Below are positions 35,658 through 45,072 of a DNA stretch of 64,000 bases, in pieces. The notes below the pieces were generated by a model. That model made no database searches. It saw nothing but the letters and a program-made list of their open reading frames with translations, and was not told where the DNA came from. Source of the DNA: Gracilibacillus salinarum (GTDB lineage Bacteria; Bacillota; Bacilli; Bacillales; Amphibacillaceae); the NCBI RefSeq assembly GCF_022919575.1, contig NZ_CP095071.1:3916001-3980000 (forward strand), given 5' to 3'. The position numbers and the translations under genes are program-made. Every line of letters starts with the position of its first letter. Position 1 is the first letter of the stretch.

Positions 35658-36023
35658 TACCATTGAAATGATAGCCAATAGGGGCTTAAAAAGTTATGTA
35701 TATAGTTTTGGGTTGCTTATTTAAAAAAGAAATTAAGGGGGCCAGCATTCATGTGTTTATGAATATCCTCTTTTTTCCACATAACTTAGAGTTATTTTCT
35801 AAATTATTAAATCCGTCTATTACAAAATTTCTTATGTATTAGGTACAATTAAGTGGGTTAGGAACATATGAATTCAACCAACCGCCCAAAGAGGAGGAAA
35901 AATGAAGTATTAAGAGTCTGGAGCATTGATCTTGAAGTAAATGATAACTTTCCAGGGCTAGGAAAATTGAGGAATTAATCCATTGAATGTTTTATCTATT
36001 AAAAAGGAAAAGGAGTGGATGGA

Positions 36024-37055
36024 ATGAAGTATTGTATCTATTTAAAGAAAAAAGTTCCAGAAGTATCGTTTTCATCTGAGGAACATATTTTTCCTGCTGG
36101 TATAGGGGGAATACAAAAACTACCTATGGAATATGTAAGTCATGAATGTAACAATGCTTTTTCAGCGATGGAACTTTCATTTATGAGAAATTCTCTTATT
36201 GCACTTCCACGACAATTTTATGGCCCGGGTAAGAGGGGTAACTTAAATCCTAAGAATGCAACAAAATCAAAAGTTAGTTTAATAGACGGTGAGTCAAATC
36301 CGAATGAGATTAAATTTGGTTACATCAGTTTAGGAAAACCTTATCTTATTTCTCAAATCAAAGTTAATATAAAAGGAAACTATCATTTTCTTTCAGACAC
36401 GTCATTAGGTGATGAAGTTAAACAGGTCTCAGGGTTTCTTAAAAAATTGGGAAAATATAATGGTAAGCATACATTGTATCAAGATGAACGATTAACCCAA
36501 GACGAATTTATTCTTGGAGTTCATGATGGGAAATGGTACCTCGCTTTAAACCATAAACAGCATGAACCACAAATTAAAAATTTTATAATGAATTCTCTTG
36601 AAAATACATTAGAAAATCAAACTGCACGCAAGGGAACAGAGCAGGTAAAAGTTTTTCAAACAATTGAATTTGATGAGACTTTTTATAGGGTCTGTGCGAA
36701 AATCATATTCAATTACTTGGCCTTTGTGAAAGGCCAAGATTTTGTTTTAAAGGAGTGTTTTAATCCCATTCGACACTGGATTGTAAACGGTGGAGAAAAC
36801 AACTTCGTTACCTTGAGTGGGCAAAAAATTAATATGCCTATTTCTTATCCTGAAAAAGCACATAAACTTTTTATCATTCAAGATAGAAATTCTTTAAGGG
36901 GTCTTATAAGTTTTTATGGAGATCATTTTGAAACTCTCATTAATTTATGTGATGATTTTGACGGAGTCCTTGGGCTAGATGGTTTTATTTGTGACTGGCA
37001 AAACAGGCAAGAACTCAGATTGATTGATTATATAAGTAATTATACAAGCCATTAA
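36024..37055 (+). CDS. HNH-type endonuclease-like protein
   Basis: 343 residues. The N-terminus has a degenerate HNH segment: CIYLKKK..., EEHIFPAGIGG (His), then VSHECNNAFSAMELSF (N-x-x-F), as in the HNH_5-type families; the rest (~80-343) is unassigned alpha/beta sequence. It probably cuts or nicks DNA. ATG 36024 lies 8 bp from AAGGAG; the in-frame GTG at 36015 overlaps the site. It is the first gene of a run of nuclease and unknown genes up to 41.3 kb that looks like a defence or cargo island. Confidence 0.6.
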   Translation: MKYCIYLKKKVPEVSFSSEEHIFPAGIGGIQKLPMEYVSHECNNAFSAMELSFMRNSLIALPRQFYGPGKRGNLNPKNATKSKVSLIDGESNPNEIKFGYISLGKPYLISQIKVNIKGNYHFLSDTSLGDEVKQVSGFLKKLGKYNGKHTLYQDERLTQDEFILGVHDGKWYLALNHKQHEPQIKNFIMNSLENTLENQTARKGTEQVKVFQTIEFDETFYRVCAKIIFNYLAFVKGQDFVLKECFNPIRHWIVNGGENNFVTLSGQKINMPISYPEKAHKLFIIQDRNSLRGLISFYGDHFETLINLCDDFDGVLGLDGFICDWQNRQELRLIDYISNYTSH

Positions 37056-37128
37056 ATGAAAATCTTCTACCAAATTGAAAAAGACTGCAATAGGTAGCCC
37101 TATACTTTACTTAAAGACAGCACTGCAT

Positions 37129-37707
37129 TTAAGAGGGAGACGTTTTCAAAGTGCGTTCTGTATTTTTGTATCTCTGTCGAAGTTCAGCTATATCCAATTT
37201 CAATCGGAGTTCTCTACCAACAACTTTAACAATCTTCCATGCCCCTTCTTTAAAATGGGGGTACCGATCCATGTATTTTACAAAAGGAGTTCTCAAGACT
37301 TGATTTGCATCTCTATCAAAACCAGTTGGTGATAGGGATCCGTAAGTCCTATCAGACTTTACTTCGGTTTGTAAATCATACCCTGCATAGATTGGGGCAT
37401 TCCTAGTTCCATCTAATGTCAGTTGGATGGCAATATCGAAAACCTTACCATCAATTTCTATCCAAGAATGATCAAAATATTGAAATCCAGTTTTTACCTC
37501 TCCGATACATAAATCATTTTCAACTTTTTGTTCATTAAGTAAGATGTGAAAAATGCTGGAGATTAGATGGCATGCTCCAGGATTAGGGTGCTTTTTATAA
37601 TAGTCAGATACTGCAAAGAAGGTCTTATATATTTTTTCACTTTGTTCGTGTTTAAGAGGAATACCCTCAGCCGTTATGCGATATGGTTTTGTTTGACTTG
37701 TCGCCAT
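37129..37707 (-). CDS. Putative transglutaminase/papain-fold protein
   Basis: 192 residues. Cys46 in GACHLISSIFHILLNE begins a helix; ~30 residues later come HSWIEIDG (His) and VFDIAIQ (Asp). This Cys-His-Asp order is that of transglutaminase-like cysteine enzymes. The end is basic. No signal peptide. ATG 37707 follows GGGGAGAA. The substrate and role are unknown; small proteins of this type occur in mobile DNA. It is transcribed against both neighbours. Confidence 0.5.
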   Translation of the reverse strand: MATSQTKPYRITAEGIPLKHEQSEKIYKTFFAVSDYYKKHPNPGACHLISSIFHILLNEQKVENDLCIGEVKTGFQYFDHSWIEIDGKVFDIAIQLTLDGTRNAPIYAGYDLQTEVKSDRTYGSLSPTGFDRDANQVLRTPFVKYMDRYPHFKEGAWKIVKVVGRELRLKLDIAELRQRYKNTERTLKTSPS

Positions 37708-37962
37708 AGAATTCTCCCCAATTCAATTAGTAATTTAATTTCTATTATGATTAATTATAACATTTTGATTTCTAGTTTAAAATTATACTAACCCTACTGT
37801 AAATTAATCTGTTCCAGAATCATAGCTTCTAGGATAATTAATAGAATGTGTTTCAAAATATTAGTTTTTCTTATCTGGGATGTACCCATGGCTTATTAGA
37901 CCTTATGGTATAATTATGGGCAAAGGAAAAATAAGGAATTAATATATTTAGTTGTATGTTTT

Positions 37963-38073
37963 ATGGGTATAGCCTTAACGATAATGGTGGATTACTACAT
38001 AGATAAAAAGGAAATAGGAGAAATAATATTTTCACTAGGATTTCAAACAACAGAATTGTTGGAAAGGATATGA
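37963..38073 (+). CDS. Possible 36-aa membrane peptide coupled to the HNH gene
   Basis: The frame MGIALTIMVDYYIDKKEIGE ... TTELLERI ends in a TGA that overlaps the ATG of the next gene (ATGA). The open frame extends further 5' through a hydrophobic LIYLVVCFMGIA segment without a clear start. Weak support; it may be the end of a longer lost gene. Confidence 0.3.
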   Translation: MGIALTIMVDYYIDKKEIGEIIFSLGFQTTELLERI

Positions 38074-38894
38074 ATCTTTTGGATAAGAGAAGCACAAAAA
38101 TTAAATGGCATGGGAATGAAGCAATAAATATGGCTTCCCATGTAATAGCAGAATTGTATGGATTAAATGACTTAACAATTGAAAACTGGATTTTTTATGC
38201 AGATGTTGATTTTTTATCAATCTGTGCCAAACCACGTAAAAAAACTATACTACATGAGTACATAGAATATATTTATTTTACTAATTATGACTACATGTTG
38301 GATAAACACTTTCCAATGGAGGTAATAAATACATTAACTGGTCTCTTGGACTTCTATAATATTGATTATACAATTTTAGGTAAGTTTGATAATGTCGGTA
38401 AGACAGATGATGAACTGAATCCTGAAGAATTTGAAGAAGCTGAGGATTATGCAAGAGAATTATTTGACTTTTTTATGGACGAGTTGAGCCCAGTAATTAT
38501 AGATGATATATTTACCGTGTTGTATTCAAATAAACTTTTCTTATTCGAGTTTAATTCTCAGTTAAGGGAGTTAATTTTAAATTTAAAGGCAGAAGATATT
38601 CCAGAATACTTAAAGAAAGACGGAGTTATAAAAAGATGCAAATATATTCCTCAATGGTTAAAGCGAGGAGTATTTATGAGAGATAAAGGGAGATGTCAGA
38701 TTTGCGGTGCTGATTTAACAAAGATACTCAACTTAGATAATACTGAAAATTATGACCATATTATTCCGTTAGAAAATCGTGGTAATAATGATCCTATTAA
38801 TTTCCAACTTACATGTGAACATTGTAATAAGTCTAAAGGGGATAGGAGTATGGCATTTAATAGCTTATCAAATCGTTATTGGGATATAGATTGA
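38070..38894 (+). CDS. HNH endonuclease with unknown N-terminal domain
   Basis: 274 residues. The C-terminal ~75 are a canonical HNH module: RDKGRCQICGAD (Cys pair), YDHIIPLENRGNND (D-H), then NFQLTCEHCNKSKGDR (second Cys pair and His/Asn equivalent). This finger-metal nuclease is likely catalytic. The N-terminal ~195 residues are acidic and helical and unassigned; they could sense a trigger or bind a partner. GGAAAGG precedes ATG 38070. A two-gene unit with NSTNIQ motifs follows on the same strand, 50 bp away. Confidence 0.75.
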   Translation: MNLLDKRSTKIKWHGNEAINMASHVIAELYGLNDLTIENWIFYADVDFLSICAKPRKKTILHEYIEYIYFTNYDYMLDKHFPMEVINTLTGLLDFYNIDYTILGKFDNVGKTDDELNPEEFEEAEDYARELFDFFMDELSPVIIDDIFTVLYSNKLFLFEFNSQLRELILNLKAEDIPEYLKKDGVIKRCKYIPQWLKRGVFMRDKGRCQICGADLTKILNLDNTENYDHIIPLENRGNNDPINFQLTCEHCNKSKGDRSMAFNSLSNRYWDID

Positions 38895-38944
38895 AAAAGT
38901 TGTACTCACAGTAAATAATTAATAATTACAGAGAGGGTACTAAA

Positions 38945-39145
38945 ATGGAATGGATACAAGAGAATATAAATTGGATTTTTAGCGGTATTGGTGTGTCTGC
39001 TATTTTGGGCATTATAGGTCTCTTTACAAAAAATCATAAGGGAAAAGAGCAAATGATTAATTCAGGTAATAATTCAACAAACATTCAAAGTGGAAAGGAT
39101 GTTAATATAACACTTGGTGGTAAAAATGATGGACAAGAAAAATGA
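38945..39145 (+). CDS. Small membrane protein with NSTNIQ motif
   Basis: 66 residues: a single hydrophobic helix (WIFSGIGVSAILGIIGLFT, residues ~10-28), a basic stop-transfer segment (KNHKGKEQ), then INSGNNSTNIQSGKDVNITL. That last motif recurs almost exactly in the next protein (INSGDNSTNIQGRQVLVN). ATG 38945 follows GAGAGGG. The 3' end overlaps the next gene by 17 bp. I infer a membrane anchor or sensor that pairs with the larger protein through the shared motif. Confidence 0.65.
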   Translation: MEWIQENINWIFSGIGVSAILGIIGLFTKNHKGKEQMINSGNNSTNIQSGKDVNITLGGKNDGQEK

Positions 39146-40007
39146 AATAAATAGTGGGGACAATTCAACAAACATACAGGGAAGACAGGTTCTGGTTAAT
39201 CAACAAATTGGGATAAGTTATTCCGATGCAAGACAGATAGCTTTAGACGTTTATAAACAAAACTTCTACGAATTAAGTGAGGAAGCAAAAAGTGTTGCAT
39301 TAGAAAGAGCAGAAAAATTGATTGATGAATTATTGCGGAATTTAGAGAAGGAATTGCCAGAACAAATAGAAAAAATTAAAGTTCCAGATGTTCAATATAC
39401 GCTTATAAAAGCTCAAAGTATATATGCTCGAAATGGTGGCCCCGATACCTTAGAAATTCTAACCAATCTTTTAAAAGATAGATTTAGAGTAAAAGAAGAC
39501 TCTTTAAAAAAGATAGTATTAAATGAAGCGATAGAGATAATACCTAAGTTAACTATAAACCAACTAAATTTGTTAACAGCAATATTTTTGGTGAAAAATT
39601 GCAAAATGTCAAAAGTCAGAGTGTTGATAGAATCTCTTGACACCATTATAACTGATGATTTAGTACAATTTATACAAGAACGAAATTATTTTGAGCATTT
39701 GGTTTACGTCGGGGCTGCATCGAATGATATTACTACAGACTCCTCCCAAAATCTTGAATATTTTATAAGGAAATCTTATTCGGAAGAATTAAACGAAAAA
39801 GTCGAAGGAAATACGTTAGATGTTTTAGACCCACCAGTAAGAAATCAATTTGTTATTGATACATTGAGTGAATCAGTCTTCTTCAAATGGAATCATGGGT
39901 ATTTTAACCGTTACGCTTTAACAAGTGTTGGAATAGCACTAGCAGTTACACACTTCAATATTGTTATGAATGCAAATATAGATTTGAATATCTGGATAAA
40001 AGGATGA
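39129..40007 (+). CDS. NSTNIQ-motif protein, LPO_1073/Vpar_1526-like
   Basis: 292 residues from ATG 39129. The N-terminus carries NEINSGDNSTNIQGRQVLVN, and ~200 helical residues follow. This layout resembles the LPO_1073/Vpar_1526 family of uncharacterised accessory proteins (recalled from architecture, not searched). No enzymatic motif is visible. It overlaps the small membrane protein gene that bears the same motif, so the two probably work together. Being among nucleases it is a candidate phage-defence component; the function is unknown. Confidence 0.6.
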   Translation: MDKKNEINSGDNSTNIQGRQVLVNQQIGISYSDARQIALDVYKQNFYELSEEAKSVALERAEKLIDELLRNLEKELPEQIEKIKVPDVQYTLIKAQSIYARNGGPDTLEILTNLLKDRFRVKEDSLKKIVLNEAIEIIPKLTINQLNLLTAIFLVKNCKMSKVRVLIESLDTIITDDLVQFIQERNYFEHLVYVGAASNDITTDSSQNLEYFIRKSYSEELNEKVEGNTLDVLDPPVRNQFVIDTLSESVFFKWNHGYFNRYALTSVGIALAVTHFNIVMNANIDLNIWIKG

Positions 40008-40066
40008 ATTTATAATATAAATGATTATAGACTCATTTACTTTACAAAAACCAGCTGTGTAAACAA

Positions 40067-40097
40067 AGGAATGCCGTTAAATCAGCATTCCTATTTT
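40067..40097 (+). terminator. Terminator after the NSTNIQ pair
   Basis: AGGAATGC (40067-40074) and GCATTCCT (40085-40092) form the stem, followed by ATTTTA. Confidence 0.65.
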
Positions 40098-40192
40098 AGA
40101 TTTTAAATGTATGCCTTTTGAATATTCTACATTCACTGTATTAAACCATACTGTAATATTCATAATTTGTATCTAGTGATATGGAAATTAAG

Positions 40193-41314
40193 TTAATCTG
40201 TAAAGCCCATTTCATTATCATTTGTAATTTTTGAAGCACTCTTTAAATTACCACTAGCATTAATTCTTTTAAAACGGATTTTCTTTTGGTATTTAGAACT
40301 TAACTTTTCAGCCTCTTCATATAGGAATTCAGAATTATTGTACGATTCTTCAGAATAACAAATAAGAATGAAATAACCAAACTTGATATTTTCGGTTAAT
40401 AGGTACGTAGGTAATTGGTGTTTAATTCCATGTTCAAACCGATTATGACTTCCTAATTTAATTTCAATCAACGCCTGTGATTTTTTTCCATGAGAAAAAT
40501 AAAAATCAACAGTACCTCTACCAGTGTCTACTTCACGTGAAACAACTATGTCTGTATCTTTTAAATATGTTGCAATAAAAATATCAAATAGAACTTGAAC
40601 TTCCTTCTCTGAATACTCCCCTAATTTATTGTTTATAAGAGCATGCCCTTTTTTATGTACAATAATGTGGTTAAAGTTTTCTACCAATTCAATAATAAGA
40701 CGAAAAAATGATTCTTCATTAGTCACTGAATCTATTGTAGTAGTTTGGATATGCCCTTTTATTTCATTGTATTTTAATAGAATATCATCTGGCATTAATT
40801 CAGTGTAGTAATCTAAGTCGATATGCAAAAATTTAGTAACCACATCTGGGTGTGTCTTATATGTTTCAAAAATATCGGGCACATCAAGAAAATCTAAATC
40901 ATCAAAACATAATCCTATAAGATCATTTGGAGTATTAATACTTTGTAAGACCCTTAATTCATCTTCTAAAAGTGCATCTTTATTAATTTTATTTAGGAAT
41001 TTAGTAATTTCATCTTCCAACATGAACCCATCTTCTGAACTATCATAAACAAAAAATAAAATATTAAATAAAACATATTCTTTCATTGGAGTAAATTCAT
41101 GTGTAAACCCATCTATAACTTCTCTATGAAGTTTTTTTAGAAAGTCTAGGGCATATTCTTTATCTTCTTGTTTGTGTAATGGGAATACTGTAGCGTAAAT
41201 TTCCTCATAACTAAGGTTACTTCCTATTTCTATAAAATGATCAACTACTATATCTAGCAAGTGATGAAGAATTTGTTTAAATTCTTTAGATGCCTCTTCA
41301 TAAATATCTAGCAT
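40193..41314 (-). CDS. PD-(D/E)XK nuclease-domain protein
   Basis: 373 residues. The nuclease motif is in the C-terminal third: REVDTGRGTVDFYF with Asp270, then ALIEIKLGSHN with Glu284-x-Lys286, the D...E-x-K of the PD-(D/E)XK fold. The first ~200 residues are acidic and helical (LDIYEEASKEFKQILHHLLD ...), without a family match I can name. It is likely a DNA-cleaving or DNA-binding accessory protein. Convergent with the NSTNIQ pair and divergent from the recombinase gene. No modification methylase is nearby, so it is not a simple restriction-modification pair. Confidence 0.75.
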   Translation of the reverse strand: MLDIYEEASKEFKQILHHLLDIVVDHFIEIGSNLSYEEIYATVFPLHKQEDKEYALDFLKKLHREVIDGFTHEFTPMKEYVLFNILFFVYDSSEDGFMLEDEITKFLNKINKDALLEDELRVLQSINTPNDLIGLCFDDLDFLDVPDIFETYKTHPDVVTKFLHIDLDYYTELMPDDILLKYNEIKGHIQTTTIDSVTNEESFFRLIIELVENFNHIIVHKKGHALINNKLGEYSEKEVQVLFDIFIATYLKDTDIVVSREVDTGRGTVDFYFSHGKKSQALIEIKLGSHNRFEHGIKHQLPTYLLTENIKFGYFILICYSEESYNNSEFLYEEAEKLSSKYQKKIRFKRINASGNLKSASKITNDNEMGFTD

Positions 41315-41425
41315 TTAGATACCCCCTTAGTATTTTATTATACAAGATTTATTGCCTCTAGGCTCTTGAGGTTTCTTCATTCACCGGATAGAATGTTTTT
41401 GTAAGGTTGTATAGGAGGTGAAACA

Positions 41426-41995
41426 TTGAAGGTAGTTCAGCCAATAAGGGACTTGAAACAGCTTGAAGCTGTAAAAGGATATTTACGTGGGAAAAATAAA
41501 AGGGATTATTTACTCTTTATGGTAGGGATATCATCAGCTTTAAGAATAAGTGATATTTTAACACTAAAGGTAAAACATGTTTGGAATGGGAAAAAAGCTA
41601 ATGAATTTATAGAAATAAAAGAAAAGAAAACTGGAAAATACAAAAGGTTCCCTATAACAAAGAACCTTACAAAAGCTATAAATGAATACATGAAAGAGTA
41701 TATTAATAAAAATCAGAATGATTACCTTTTTACAAGTAGAAAGGGAATAAATCAACCGATTTCAAGACAATATGCAGCATCCATGCTAAATACCGCCTGT
41801 GACATGGTGGGTATTAATGAAAGATTTTCGACACATGGAATGAGAAAAACTTGGGGCTACTGGGCATTTCAAAAAGGTATATCGCTCGATTATATATGTA
41901 TAGCTCTAAATCATAGTTCTGTAGCAGAAACCAAAAGATATCTTGGTATATTACAAGAAGATCTTGACAACTTATACTTAGAGGTGAATTTATAA
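41426..41995 (+). CDS. Small tyrosine recombinase (resolvase-type)
   Basis: 189 residues, essentially a catalytic domain only. Arg40 (SALRISDIL), His137-x-x-Arg140 (THGMRKT), His163 (LNHSSV) and Tyr172 (KRYLG) complete the active site. Such short enzymes on plasmids resolve multimers or move small cassettes. TTG 41426 follows AGGAGGTG. A strong terminator lies directly after it and separates it from tnsA, so it is not in the Tn7-like operon. It is unrelated in size and layout to the recombinases at 1.8-7.5 kb. Confidence 0.88.
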   Translation: MKVVQPIRDLKQLEAVKGYLRGKNKRDYLLFMVGISSALRISDILTLKVKHVWNGKKANEFIEIKEKKTGKYKRFPITKNLTKAINEYMKEYINKNQNDYLFTSRKGINQPISRQYAASMLNTACDMVGINERFSTHGMRKTWGYWAFQKGISLDYICIALNHSSVAETKRYLGILQEDLDNLYLEVNL

Positions 41996-42033
41996 AAGTG
42001 TGCAAACTTAATCTAATAGGAAATAAAGTATTT

Positions 42034-42090
42034 GACTATTGATAATCAGTTCAAAAAAAACGAACTTGATTGCCAATAGTCATTTTTAGT
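42034..42090 (+). terminator. Terminator between the recombinase gene and tnsA
   Basis: GACTATTG at 42034-42041 pairs with CAATAGTC at 42074-42081, extended inside by ATCAGTTC / GAACTTGAT, followed by ATTTTTAG. Confidence 0.75.
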
Positions 42091-42115
42091 TTCGGAAAAA
42101 TTAAGGAGGAGTTCA

Positions 42116-42913
42116 ATGGGGACGAACAATTGGACTAAAGAAAAATTAGGCAAGTATCTAAAGGAAGGAAGAGGTCAGGGGATTGGAAAAGATTATCTAC
42201 CTTGGAACTACACGTACAATTACAGTTCCAAAGGTAGGGTTTCGAGAATCTATGGGCTAAAAACAAATCGTGTACATCATCTTCATTCTGACAATCAATA
42301 TAGGGCTTTTCTATTATTCGAATTTAATTCTAGTGTTATTGATATTAGAGAATCTTTTCCGCTGTTAGATGTTGATGAGGTAATTGATGATAAAGAGGAT
42401 TTACGGTTTGATAAGTTCTTGGATAAGGAGACTAAAGAGCCTTATTTGTTGACCACAAATTTCCTATTGACTGTAAAAGACGCTAACGGAGAAGAAAAGG
42501 ATATAGCAAGAACAGTAAAAAATACAACAGAACTTAAAAGGAAAATAACATTTGAAAAGCTAGAAATTGAAAGAAGGTATTGGCAGCATAAAGGAATTGA
42601 TTGGAAGGTAATTACTGAGAAACAGCTTCCTAGACAGTTAGCAAAAAATATTGAATGGATAAGAGAGACGCTACTGGTGGGTAGTGAGGGGGAGTTGGAT
42701 AAAGATGAACGTTCTGTAGCGATGATGAGATTTATCTTGGAAAATGATGAACTTCCCTTAAAAGAGCTGCTGAAGATATTTGACAAAAAGGAAGGATTAC
42801 AGAAAGGATCGGGCCTGTTTCTCTTTCGCTATTTGATAGCAAAGAAAGAGTTAGCTATTGATCTCACAAAAAGGATAGATTTAGAGTCAAAAGTTAATAA
42901 TTTACTGCTTTAA
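42116..42913 (+). CDS. tnsA: Tn7-like transposase endonuclease subunit TnsA
   Basis: 265 residues of the heteromeric-transposase endonuclease family. The N-terminal catalytic half has QYRAFLLFEFNSSVIDIRES (acidic residue and R-E-x-F/P), then TTNFLLTV (acid/strand). The C-terminal half has the typical RTVKNTTELK, EKLEIERRYWQHKGIDWKV, ITEKQLP segments. TnsA makes the 5' cuts at the transposon ends, allowing cut-and-paste transposition with TnsB. ATG 42116 follows AAGGAGGAG. tnsB begins 6 bp after its stop. It is full length. Confidence 0.93.
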   Translation: MGTNNWTKEKLGKYLKEGRGQGIGKDYLPWNYTYNYSSKGRVSRIYGLKTNRVHHLHSDNQYRAFLLFEFNSSVIDIRESFPLLDVDEVIDDKEDLRFDKFLDKETKEPYLLTTNFLLTVKDANGEEKDIARTVKNTTELKRKITFEKLEIERRYWQHKGIDWKVITEKQLPRQLAKNIEWIRETLLVGSEGELDKDERSVAMMRFILENDELPLKELLKIFDKKEGLQKGSGLFLFRYLIAKKELAIDLTKRIDLESKVNNLLL

Positions 42914-42918
42914 GGTGG

Positions 42919-45072
42919 TTGATTTTTTTGGAACTGAAGGAGAATTTTTTATTACAGTATCATGATGGAAGAACAATACGGATTGTATTTTGTGAACGAC
43001 TTTCTTCTATTATATATGCAATTGATATGAATAAAGTTAGATGGCCATTTCTCATTAGAGAAGATGAATTAATTTCTGATTATAATAACGAAGAAATAAC
43101 GATTTTAGAAAATGACCCATACACACGTTATGTTGTTGAAGAAGAATTAAGCAATGCAGAAAAGGAAAGAAGAAATCAAGCATGTGATATAGTGAATTTT
43201 GTACTTCAACAAGTAGATAGAGAGGTTTTGATATTTCAAAGCAAGTATCGTGAAAAAGCCATTAAACTAGCAGTATCAGAATATAAAATCAATTATTCAA
43301 CTGTAAAAAGTTATCTTGTACGTTATTGGAAAGGTGGAAAGATAAGAAATGGATTGCTCCCTGCATTTAATTTATGCGGCTCTAAAGGTAAGGACAGAAA
43401 AGAGGGTGATAAAAAGAGGGGCAGACCTAGAAAAATAGGAAGTAGACAAGGGATAAATATTGATGACAAAGTAAAGAGATATTTCAAAACAGGATTAAAT
43501 CGTTATTACTACAATGGAAGGCAGAACTCGTTAAAAGTGACTTATGAATTAATATTAAAGGATTTTTTTACAGAAACAAAGGTTGATATAAATGGTAATG
43601 AAGTACCCGTGATTAAGGAGCCTTCAAGTATTCCTACTTACCCTCAATTCTTTTATTGGTTTAAGAAGTTAAATAATCCAAAAAAGGAATTGATTAATAG
43701 AAAAGGAGCAAGGAACTATTTCCAAAATCATCGTGCTATCATTGGAAATTCAACACAAGATGCTGGATTAGGTCCAGGAACACTTTGGCAAATAGACTCT
43801 ACACAGTTTGATATTTATCTGGTTTCATCCGTAGATCGTAACTTGATTGTTGGCAGACCAACTTTAATATGCGTAATTGATGTATTTTCCAGAATGATAG
43901 TTGGGGTTAATGTCACTTTTGAGTCATTTAATTCGTACACAGGCACTATGGTTGCTCTTGCAAATAGCATGTTACCCAAGAGTGATTTTTGTAAACAGTT
44001 TGGTATCACACTGGATAAAGATGAGTGGGATGTGGCTTGTGTGCCGCAAAGGATTTTTGCTGACAGGGGTGAACTAAACGGTAAACAGATTGAAGATGCT
44101 ATTGGAGGATTAGGTATTTCGATACAGAACACCCCTCCGTACAGAGCTGACTACAAAGGGATTATTGAACAGGCATTTGCACAATTAAACATAAAGGTCA
44201 AACCATTTGCTGATGGGGTTGTAAAGAATGGGAAGAACACAATAGAGAGGGGAGACGAAGATTATAGACTTAAAGCTAATCTAACAATAGACGAATTCAC
44301 ACGAATTGTTATCAAATGTGTGCTATTCCATAACAATCATCATGTCTTGAGTGAATATGTATTGGATGAAATGATGATTAGTGAAGAAGTTGAAAAAATA
44401 CCCGTTAAGATATGGGACTACGGAGTGAACAATATGAAAGGGCAATTACGAGTATTACCTGAACAAACAGTAAAGATGCACCTACTTCCAACTGATATAG
44501 GAACCATTACTTCACGTGGGGTTAGATTTAAGAAGATGTTGTACGCTTCGGATTACTCATTGAAAAATAATTGGTTTCAGTCAGCAAGAATTAACGGTAG
44601 CAAAAAAATAAAGATTTGGTATGATCCGAGGGATCTTTCCTATGTGTATACAATTAATGAGGATGGGGAGTTTCACAAGTTGCATCTACTTGAGCATTTG
44701 ACTAAGTATGAAAATAAAGGAATAGATGAAATAAATCAGATAATAAAGCATGAACAATCAATAGATAACAGAAGCAAGGAACAAGAATTGCAGGAGAAGA
44801 TGAAGTTATATGACGATATTCAAACGATTGTTGGACAAGGAAAGAAGAAGACGGCAGCACAAAAAGATGATTCATTAAGTAGGGCTCAACGACTAAGGGG
44901 AATAAGGGAGAATCAACGAGAAAAAAGGGAACTTAAACGGGAATTGAATATACAGAAGGTGGAGGCAGGGGAAACATTGATGGAATCAGTTGAAAAACAG
45001 GGACATACAGAGGATGAACTTGATTTGTTTAGAGCTATACAAGAGCTAGATTGGGATGATGATATTGAGTAA
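42919..45072 (+). CDS. tnsB: Tn7-like DDE transposase TnsB
   Basis: 717 residues. The N-terminal part has DNA-binding HTH segments (KAIKLAVSEYKINYSTVKSY). The rve-type DDE core has Asp ~293 in LWQIDSTQFD, Asp ~381 in IFADRGELNG and Glu ~416 in YKGIIEQAF; a beta-barrel and a long charged C-terminal tail follow (QTIVGQGKKKTAAQKD ...), the part that contacts TnsC. It binds the repeated end sites and performs 3' cleavage and strand joining. TTG 42919 sits behind AAGGTGG overlapping the tnsA stop. The last 17 bp overlap tnsC. Confidence 0.95.
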   Translation: MIFLELKENFLLQYHDGRTIRIVFCERLSSIIYAIDMNKVRWPFLIREDELISDYNNEEITILENDPYTRYVVEEELSNAEKERRNQACDIVNFVLQQVDREVLIFQSKYREKAIKLAVSEYKINYSTVKSYLVRYWKGGKIRNGLLPAFNLCGSKGKDRKEGDKKRGRPRKIGSRQGINIDDKVKRYFKTGLNRYYYNGRQNSLKVTYELILKDFFTETKVDINGNEVPVIKEPSSIPTYPQFFYWFKKLNNPKKELINRKGARNYFQNHRAIIGNSTQDAGLGPGTLWQIDSTQFDIYLVSSVDRNLIVGRPTLICVIDVFSRMIVGVNVTFESFNSYTGTMVALANSMLPKSDFCKQFGITLDKDEWDVACVPQRIFADRGELNGKQIEDAIGGLGISIQNTPPYRADYKGIIEQAFAQLNIKVKPFADGVVKNGKNTIERGDEDYRLKANLTIDEFTRIVIKCVLFHNNHHVLSEYVLDEMMISEEVEKIPVKIWDYGVNNMKGQLRVLPEQTVKMHLLPTDIGTITSRGVRFKKMLYASDYSLKNNWFQSARINGSKKIKIWYDPRDLSYVYTINEDGEFHKLHLLEHLTKYENKGIDEINQIIKHEQSIDNRSKEQELQEKMKLYDDIQTIVGQGKKKTAAQKDDSLSRAQRLRGIRENQREKRELKRELNIQKVEAGETLMESVEKQGHTEDELDLFRAIQELDWDDDIE

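Noticed and set aside
42010..42030. Possible TnsB site (GGAAATAAAGTATTTGAC) upstream of tnsA
   Set aside because: Single copy, weak similarity to the 55-kb repeats, and it abuts a terminator stem; no partner sites were found.
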